Position numbers and translations under genes: made by a program
Shown here: positions 6,746 through 11,397 of the stretch, piece by piece
How the letters are laid out: each line of letters opens with the position of its first letter
How positions within the stretch are numbered: the stretch's first letter is position 1
Notes under the pieces: generated by a model
The model's input: the letters and a program-made list of their open reading frames with translations, nothing else
What the model was told of the DNA's origin: nothing
Database searches by the model: none
Assembly: GCA_965660955.1 (NCBI GenBank)
Contig: CBFIBY010000088.1
Span: forward strand, 1-11,397
Length of the DNA: 11,397 nt
DNA from: UBA2040 sp965660955
GTDB taxonomy: Bacteria; Bacteroidota; Bacteroidia; Flavobacteriales_D; Crocinitomicaceae
Direction of reading: 5' to 3'

Positions 6746-7210
6746 TTAGTTCTTAATTACTCGAATGATCTGGTTTTCACCTGAAACGCTCCAAATTTTA
6801 ACAATGTAGATTCCAGATTGGGCGTTTAGGATGCCGATCTCCTTGGTTGATTCATTGATATCATGTTGATCAAAAGCGATTACTTTCCCCTGAAGATCGA
6901 ATACTTCAATTTTTGCAATTGTTCCTTTCGCCAATTCCTTAATTTGGAAGGTTCCGTCATTAGGGTTTGGGTAAAGGACGAAATGACCACGATGATTAAC
7001 CCCTGAGCTTGAATTATGCTGTTCTTCACCAGACGCTCTGCCAATAGCGGCCAAGTTCAAGGGATCTTTTTCTATGCATAGACCCGCATAAAAACAAAGG
7101 ATGTTGGACGCTTGTTGACTCGCTCTACCTTTGTAATTGTCTCGGGCATTTTCGAAAAAAGTTATTTCATTTCTATTGCAAGCTAACTTATTTCGTTCAG
7201 GAATAAAAAT
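6746..7210 (-). pseudogene. 5'-truncated gene ending in a T9SS type A sorting domain
   Basis: An open frame of 154 codons runs from just after a TGA at 7213-7211 to the TAA at 6748-6746. No ATG or GTG start fits the family; the first TTG (7060) would omit clearly protein-like sequence upstream. The early part reads IPERNKLACNR, then ARDNYKGRASQQASNILCFY, with the look of an interior segment of a larger protein. The end is a sorting domain: FVLYPNPNDGTF, then IEVFDLQGKVI, then AQSGIYIVKI and a final IIRVIKN. It begins 6 bases after the truA stop, which suggests a deletion or rearrangement that joined truA to the 3' part of a T9SS cargo gene. It keeps a terminator behind it. If the TTG were used, a 104-aa protein without a signal peptide would result, which could not be exported. 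Confidence 0.72.
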
Positions 7211-7226
7211 TCAATTTAGTGAATCC
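7201..7226 (-). terminator. Weak terminator candidate overlapping the truA stop
   Basis: On the minus strand ATTCA and TGAAT (7224-7220 and 7213-7209) form a 5-bp stem around a 6-base loop, extendable by two G-U pairs, followed by UUUUUAUU-like sequence. The stem is short and AT-rich, so termination would be poor. It overlaps the truA stop codon. Confidence 0.25.
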
Positions 7227-8028
7227 AACTATCCTTTTCCTGCACTAACATAACCGACTTCGGATCAAAAACAGGCTGTACATCCATAAACGGATAAACC
7301 ACCCGCGACAAATACAGCCCTTGCGGTGGAGCGGAAATCGGCAATTGATCTTCTTCCAATTCGTTTTTCAGGGCTTTTTCAAATTCTTCAAGCGGTATTT
7401 CGCCAGAACCGCCGAGCAAGATACGCGCCATCAAATTTCGGATCATACCGCGCAAGAAACGATCGGCGGTAATTTCGAGGCAAAATTGAGTGTTATCGCT
7501 GTTTCTGAGCAAGTTAGCGTTCGACAATTTGCAAATTGTCGACGGATGGGCATCGGGTGTTTTACAGAACGCTAAGAAATCTGAATACTGTGGGATGAGG
7601 TCTGCCGCTGCTTTCATTTTGTCGAAATCGAGTTCCGTTTCCTGGTGCAATGTAGAACGCATGGACAAATGCGCCATTTTTTTTGTGTGAATGAAATACT
7701 GGTAGCTTCTTTCGGTTGCGTGATATCGGGCGTGATCCGTTAGTTTGCATGGAATGATTTCGTGTATGCTGATGTCATCGGGGAGTACTTTGTTCATCCG
7801 AAAAACGAGGTCAAAGTCCCATTCTTGCTTGGTTTGAAACTGCGCGAAATATTGACTGGCGTGCACACCAGCATCCGTGCGACCGCATCCATAAATGGTG
7901 AGTTCTTCCTTGAAAATTTTGGAAAGTGCAGTTTCGATGGTTTCCTGCACGCTTTTCACCTCAGGCTGTCGTTGCCACCCGCGATAGTTGGTTCCCACAT
8001 AACTCAGATGTAAGAAATAGCGTTTCAT
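7216..8028 (-). CDS. truA: tRNA pseudouridine(38-40) synthase TruA
   Basis: This 270-aa enzyme converts uridines 38, 39 and 40 in the tRNA anticodon arm to pseudouridine. It opens with RYFLHLSYVGTNYRGWQRQP, the typical first strand and loop. The catalytic motif GCGRTDAGVHA (47-57) places the nucleophilic aspartate at Asp52. RFLRGMIRNL supplies the conserved second-half motif, and APPQGLYLSRVVYP is the usual closing segment. About 25 residues follow that segment, a modest tail that does not disturb the core. The ATG overlaps the TGA of the HAD phosphatase gene by four bases (ATGA), so it is the last gene of a coupled operon. The product is cytoplasmic. Immediately after its stop comes a truncated T9SS gene, which is not a normal truA neighbour. 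Confidence 0.97.
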   Translation of the reverse strand: MKRYFLHLSYVGTNYRGWQRQPEVKSVQETIETALSKIFKEELTIYGCGRTDAGVHASQYFAQFQTKQEWDFDLVFRMNKVLPDDISIHEIIPCKLTDHARYHATERSYQYFIHTKKMAHLSMRSTLHQETELDFDKMKAAADLIPQYSDFLAFCKTPDAHPSTICKLSNANLLRNSDNTQFCLEITADRFLRGMIRNLMARILLGGSGEIPLEEFEKALKNELEEDQLPISAPPQGLYLSRVVYPFMDVQPVFDPKSVMLVQEKDSWIH

Positions 8029-8684
8029 TGTATGGCTTTAAGGAAGAGCGACATGTCTTCAAATTCGAAATCGGCCAAAGCGATTTTTGGGTTCACTTCA
8101 TGGGTTTTTTCAGGAATTGCCACTACGGTCATCCGAGCGGCTTTTCCAGCAATGATGCCTGTAACAGAATCTTCAATGACTAAACAATCTGTGGCTTTTA
8201 CGCCTAGATTTTCGGCCACAGTGATGTATACTGCGGGATGAGGTTTGCCGTATTTTTCATCTTCCGCAGAGTGAACGAAATCGAAAGCATCGTTGAGTTT
8301 TAGGGAATTCAGAACGGCTTCAATCAAAACGGTAAATGAAGAGGTTCCTAGACCAATTTTAAACCCCTTTTCTTTTAGAAATTTGATTGTGTCGAGTACG
8401 CCAGGCAGCGGTTCGCCATTTTCATGAATCAGTCGAACCATTTCACTCATGATTTGCGTTTCAACTTCTTTCACTGAATAATCCTTCCATGGAGAAACGC
8501 CGTACCAATATTCAATCACTTCGTCGATGCGCAAGCCAACCGTTTTTTGAAAATCTTTCTTCGTTAAGTGACAACCAATATTATCAAAGACCTTTTGCAT
8601 CCCAATTTTCCACAACGGTTCTGAATCAATAAGAACGCCGTCCATATCAAAAACCACCGCTTTGTATTGCTTCAAGTCTATCAT
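8025..8684 (-). CDS. HAD-family sugar phosphatase, HxpB-like
   Basis: A 219-aa HAD hydrolase of the beta-phosphoglucomutase/phosphatase branch. Motif I is FDMDGVLIDSEPLW (12-25), with nucleophile Asp13 and acid-base Asp15. Motif II is GLGTSS (111-116), motif III is the lysine of YGKPHPAVY (Lys147), and motif IV is IEDSVTGIIAGKAARM with Glu171-Asp172. The cap segment between about 20 and 90 contains TVGLRIDEVIEYWYGVSPW, which closely resembles the corresponding stretch of E. coli YniC/HxpB, a hexitol- and 2-deoxyglucose-6-phosphate phosphatase. A small phosphosugar substrate is therefore likely, but HAD substrates are hard to predict. Both ends overlap neighbours by ATGA: its ATG with the stop of the propeller gene, its TGA with the truA start. 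The product is cytoplasmic. Confidence 0.88.
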   Translation of the reverse strand: MIDLKQYKAVVFDMDGVLIDSEPLWKIGMQKVFDNIGCHLTKKDFQKTVGLRIDEVIEYWYGVSPWKDYSVKEVETQIMSEMVRLIHENGEPLPGVLDTIKFLKEKGFKIGLGTSSFTVLIEAVLNSLKLNDAFDFVHSAEDEKYGKPHPAVYITVAENLGVKATDCLVIEDSVTGIIAGKAARMTVVAIPEKTHEVNPKIALADFEFEDMSLFLKAIQ

Positions 8685-9535
8685 TTACGCTTCTTGTATT
8701 TTTTGTTTTTCGGAAAAGTTACTTCGTAGATATATCCACCACCAAGTCCCATGGCTTGTTCATCTGCGACATAAATCTCGCCTTTGGAATTCACCGCAAC
8801 ACTTTCTTTTTGAGTAATGGGCTTGAGGTAGACCCAAAAAATGAATCGAAGTTGACCTTTTTCAATTTTGTATTTCGCCAATCGATTGTAGGTAAGCACG
8901 TAGCAGATTCCGTCCACAATGTCCACAGCTGTAATGGCATCTTGCCACCAGCCATTTTTTCCCAGATACAATTTCCCGATGAAATTGGCTTTTTGTTTGT
9001 CGTCTTTCAGGTCGATTGAATACACATGACTGTTGCCATCAAATGGCTCTGTTCGCGATTTTGTTAAGAGATAAAGGGAGTCGTTATAGAAGGCCATTGC
9101 TTCGCAATCGTAATGTAAGTCTTTGTTTTTTGGCGGAAATTTGTCTTGATCTTCGTAGCGGAATTTTATTTTTTTCGAATCGACTTTGTCTTTTTTCATG
9201 GCGTCATCTAGTTTCACCACATAGATACACAAGTCGTCTCGTTTGTTGAGATTATTACCAAAATCACCGATGTAAATTTTGTTTTTTCCATCAAAAGCAA
9301 TGTCTTCCCAATCGACATTGGTGGCATCTTTGACCCGAACTTCGTGTTTAATTTCACCTTTAATAGTGATGAAATAGAGTGTTGGAGAATGTCCACCATC
9401 ATTGTGTCCCACCATCAAATCATCGGTGACAAAAACGAGCCCAGAAAGTTCTTTGAGTTTCTTGGGCAATTCACCGACTGCCTCTTGCGCAAAAATGAAG
9501 GTGGGAAGAAAAAGAAGGAGGAGTAAACGCATCAT
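8681..9535 (-). CDS. Exported small beta-propeller protein of unknown function
   Basis: A 284-aa protein whose first 17 residues (MMRLLLLLFLPTFIFAQ) form a signal peptide. The rest shows about five blade-like repeats, each with a short acidic/aliphatic strand followed by an aromatic strand: ELSGLVF...LMVGHND (29-46), WEDIAFD...IYIGDFGNN (76-95), CEAMAFY...LYLLTKS (144-160), ITAVDIV...CYVLTYN (201-217) and KESVAVN...IYVADEQ (243-260). The recurrent E-x-x-[IMV]-A or E-x-[IMV]-A glutamate suggests a ring of metal- or ligand-binding acids. I recognise no named family with certainty; SdiA-regulated or phytase-esterase-like propellers look similar in outline. There is no sorting domain; the tail is lysine-rich (KNKKYKKRK). 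Its ATG overlaps the stop of the CNNM/CBS gene (ATGA) and its stop overlaps the HAD start, so it is co-translated with both. A start one codon later (second Met) is equally possible. Confidence 0.78.
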   Translation of the reverse strand: MMRLLLLLFLPTFIFAQEAVGELPKKLKELSGLVFVTDDLMVGHNDGGHSPTLYFITIKGEIKHEVRVKDATNVDWEDIAFDGKNKIYIGDFGNNLNKRDDLCIYVVKLDDAMKKDKVDSKKIKFRYEDQDKFPPKNKDLHYDCEAMAFYNDSLYLLTKSRTEPFDGNSHVYSIDLKDDKQKANFIGKLYLGKNGWWQDAITAVDIVDGICYVLTYNRLAKYKIEKGQLRFIFWVYLKPITQKESVAVNSKGEIYVADEQAMGLGGGYIYEVTFPKNKKYKKRK

Positions 9536-10785
9536 TTTTTGAAAATTCGTACGATTTCTATTCTTCTATCACTGACTTCTTCGATAGAAATGGAGAATTT
9601 TTCCAATTCTAGTATATCGCCTGTTTCGGGAATGGATTCTAAATGATGGATAACTAATCCACCAAGCGTGTCATAATCATCTGATTCGGGAATGCCGACA
9701 TTGTAATTATCATTCAAATAATCGATATCCGCTCGAGCTGAAAAACGCCATTCATTTTCGTCAATTTCTTCTTCAATCCATTCTTCTGTGTCATGTTCAT
9801 CTTCGATTTCACCAAAAATTTCTTCAATGACATCTTCAATCGTTATAATTCCAGAAGTTCCACCGTACTCATCCACCACCACAGCGATATTTCCGGATTG
9901 TGCAGTGAACATCTCTAGTAACTCTTTCCCAGGAATGGCTTCAGGAACAAAGGCCAAAGGCATCAAAACTTGGGTGATACTTGTCGGTAGTTTAAACATT
10001 TCACGAGAATGGACATATCCGATGACATTATCAATACTATCGCGGTAGATCAGTATTTTAGAGTAACCCGTTTGAACAAATAGCTTGTGTAGCACATTGA
10101 TTTCCTCTTCCACAGAAAGGGCTGTTATCTCAGGACGAGGAATCATACAATCCCGGGCTTTTAAACTTGAGAAATCCAGTGCGTTTTGCAGGATTTGCAT
10201 TTCGTTTCCGAAATCTTCTTCCTCGTTTAATCGCTCATTGATGTCTTGTACGTAATGCTCTAAATCTACTTTTGAGAATACTTTTTCTTCCGAGTCACCG
10301 TCGCTATTTACTAATTTCAAAACCAAATTACTAAGGAATAGTACGATTTGAGTTGGAATAAACAACAAACCATAAATCATTGCCATTGGGACTGCGGCTA
10401 ATCTTAAGAAGGAATTCGGGTTGATTTGAACCAAGGCTTTTGGTATAAATTCAGCAATGATCAAAACGAGAATAGTTGAAATGATGGTTTGAAGAAGTAA
10501 GATCAAACCTTCGGATGTAATGCCCCAATTGATTAAAATGGGATTAAGCACGATTGCTGCGGAAATACCGAATAAAACCAGGACGAAGTTGTTGCCTAAA
10601 AGCAACATGGCAATAAAACGAGATTCATTTTTATAGAATCCACCGAGTATTTTTCCGACGGTAGTTCCTTTTGAGCGGTCCAATTCCACTTTCAAACGAT
10701 TGGACGAAATAAATGCTATTTCCATGCCTGAGAAAAAGGCAGAAAGAAGCAGGGTAATTAGAATAATCAGAAAAGAGGTGTCCAT
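9532..10785 (-). CDS. CNNM/CBS/CorC-domain membrane protein (hemolysin family)
   Basis: The product is 417 aa. Residues 1-180 form a CNNM (DUF21) membrane domain: an N-terminal helix (3-25) with LLSAFFSGMEIAFISSNRLK, then hydrophobic stretches at about 57-80, 92-115 and 128-158. A CBS pair follows at about 205-325, ending in the typical VDEYGGTSGIITIEDVIEEI (304-323), and then a CorC_HlyC domain (340-417) with ITIEDVIEEIFGEI leading in and DTLGGLV (372-378) inside. Such proteins are associated with Mg2+/Co2+ efflux, and the CBS pair usually senses adenosine nucleotides or Mg-ATP. The gliding protein GldE has the same layout, but from memory its N-terminus differs and gldD is not next door, so I do not use that name. 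It lies 20 bases downstream of purD and overlaps the next gene by ATGA. Its location is the inner membrane. Confidence 0.9.
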   Translation of the reverse strand: MDTSFLIILITLLLSAFFSGMEIAFISSNRLKVELDRSKGTTVGKILGGFYKNESRFIAMLLLGNNFVLVLFGISAAIVLNPILINWGITSEGLILLLQTIISTILVLIIAEFIPKALVQINPNSFLRLAAVPMAMIYGLLFIPTQIVLFLSNLVLKLVNSDGDSEEKVFSKVDLEHYVQDINERLNEEEDFGNEMQILQNALDFSSLKARDCMIPRPEITALSVEEEINVLHKLFVQTGYSKILIYRDSIDNVIGYVHSREMFKLPTSITQVLMPLAFVPEAIPGKELLEMFTAQSGNIAVVVDEYGGTSGIITIEDVIEEIFGEIEDEHDTEEWIEEEIDENEWRFSARADIDYLNDNYNVGIPESDDYDTLGGLVIHHLESIPETGDILELEKFSISIEEVSDRRIEIVRIFKK

Positions 10786-10805
10786 TTAACTATGGATGAA
10801 GATAA

Positions 10806-11397
10806 TCAATTTTTGTCTGTAACGACATCAAAACCAATGTCTTTTCGGTAATTCGAATTTTCAAAATCGATTTGCTTAACGGATTCATACGACTTGTCTA
10901 ACGCCGCTTGCAGGTTTTTCCCGTAAGAAGTTACAGCAAGAACACGTCCGCCTGAAGAAGTCACAGCAGGTCCATCTGCTTTCGTACCGGCGTGAAATAC
11001 GATAGATTCTGCGATAGCGTTTAGTCCGTATATCTGTTTCCCTTTTTCATAGGCTTCTGGATAACCACCCGACACCATCATGACAGTAGCGGCACATCTT
11101 TGGTCGAATTGAACATCCCGTTCAGAAAGCGTATTGGATTGAACGCCTTCAAACAAATCAAGAATATCTGATTTCAATCGCGGCATAACCACCTCCGTTT
11201 CTGGATCACCCATTCGGCAATTGTATTCAATCACAAACGGTTCACCTTTCACATTAATCAATCCGAAAAAGATAAATCCTTTGTATGGAATTCCTTCGGC
11301 ACGAAGTCCTTTCACCGTAGGTATGATGATTTGGTTTTTTATTTTGTCCATGTAGCCAGCATCCGCAAATGGCACGGGAGAAATCGCTCCCATTCCA
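10806..11397 (-). CDS. purD: Phosphoribosylamine-glycine ligase, C-terminal part (cut by window edge)
   Basis: The frame runs off the right edge, giving about 197 residues of a protein normally near 420-430 aa. The visible part begins in GMGAISPVP, the conserved ATP-grasp segment of GAR synthetase. It continues with YKGFIFFGLI and VIEYNCRMGDPETEVVMPRL, whose Glu and Asn are expected ATP/Mg ligands, then VMMVSGGYPEAYEKG and VFHAGT in the C-terminal domain. PurD joins 5-phosphoribosylamine and glycine with ATP in the second step of purine synthesis, in the cytoplasm. It ends 20 bases before the CNNM/CBS gene and seems to head the co-directional group, although its own promoter is outside the window. 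The methionine at 11393 is internal, not the start. Confidence 0.95.
   Translation of the reverse strand, partial: GMGAISPVPFADAGYMDKIKNQIIIPTVKGLRAEGIPYKGFIFFGLINVKGEPFVIEYNCRMGDPETEVVMPRLKSDILDLFEGVQSNTLSERDVQFDQRCAATVMMVSGGYPEAYEKGKQIYGLNAIAESIVFHAGTKADGPAVTSSGGRVLAVTSYGKNLQAALDKSYESVKQIDFENSNYRKDIGFDVVTDKN

Noticed and set aside
6746..7060. Stand-alone 104-aa sorting-domain protein starting at TTG
   Set aside because: The frame continues upstream with protein-like sequence, there is no signal peptide, and an isolated sorting domain would not be exported. A truncated gene fits better.
9532..10785. Naming the CNNM/CBS protein GldE
   Set aside because: Domain layout alone does not separate GldE from the other Bacteroidota hemolysin-family paralogue; the N-terminus FFSGMEIAFISSN and the lack of gldD or ssb nearby favour the paralogue.
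1..11397. CRISPR arrays, tRNA or rRNA genes, insertion sequences, prophage genes
   Set aside because: No spaced direct repeats, cloverleaf-like sequence, transposase or integrase motifs were seen on either strand.

Overview
The window reads as a chromosomal segment of a Bacteroidota bacterium, probably in or near the Flavobacteriia. Several proteins start with short signal peptides that end in ...AQ or ...FGQ. Two open frames carry a type IX secretion (T9SS) type A C-terminal sorting domain. Shine-Dalgarno sequences are weak or absent, and a few upstream regions contain the Bacteroidota -7 promoter motif TAnnTTTG. Base composition is moderately AT-rich throughout.

Left part (1-4063): a secreted c-type cytochrome cut by the left edge (minus) and a tryptophan 2,3-dioxygenase (plus) diverge from a shared intergenic region. 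The dioxygenase converges tail to tail with a large exported Asp-box (BNR) beta-propeller protein (minus). A three-copy heptamer repeat spans that junction. A gene-free stretch of about 370 bases follows.

Middle (4064-7210): a two-gene DUF433/DUF5615 toxin-antitoxin-like pair (plus) is followed by a T9SS locus on the minus strand. That locus holds one intact PKD plus sorting-domain protein of 632 aa. It is flanked by two broken pieces of other sorting-domain genes. One is a 27-codon tail, in frame 9 codons beyond the intact gene's stop. The other is a start-less 154-codon C-terminal remnant directly behind truA. A strong minus-strand terminator hairpin follows the larger remnant and lies only 15 bases before the start codon of the intact gene. 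The locus looks like the product of repeated recombination among T9SS cargo genes.

Right part (7216-11397): a compact minus-strand operon runs purD (cut by the right edge), a CNNM/CBS/CorC membrane protein, an exported beta-propeller of unknown function, a HxpB-like HAD phosphatase, and truA. Three successive junctions are 4-base ATGA overlaps. The only strong terminator downstream of truA is the one behind the T9SS remnant, so that remnant's terminator may now end the housekeeping operon.

I see no CRISPR array, tRNA, rRNA, transposase or complete mobile element. The points most worth following up are the orphan sorting-domain tail after the 632-aa gene, the terminator/leader hairpin, and the apparently truncated C-terminus of the 771-aa propeller protein.
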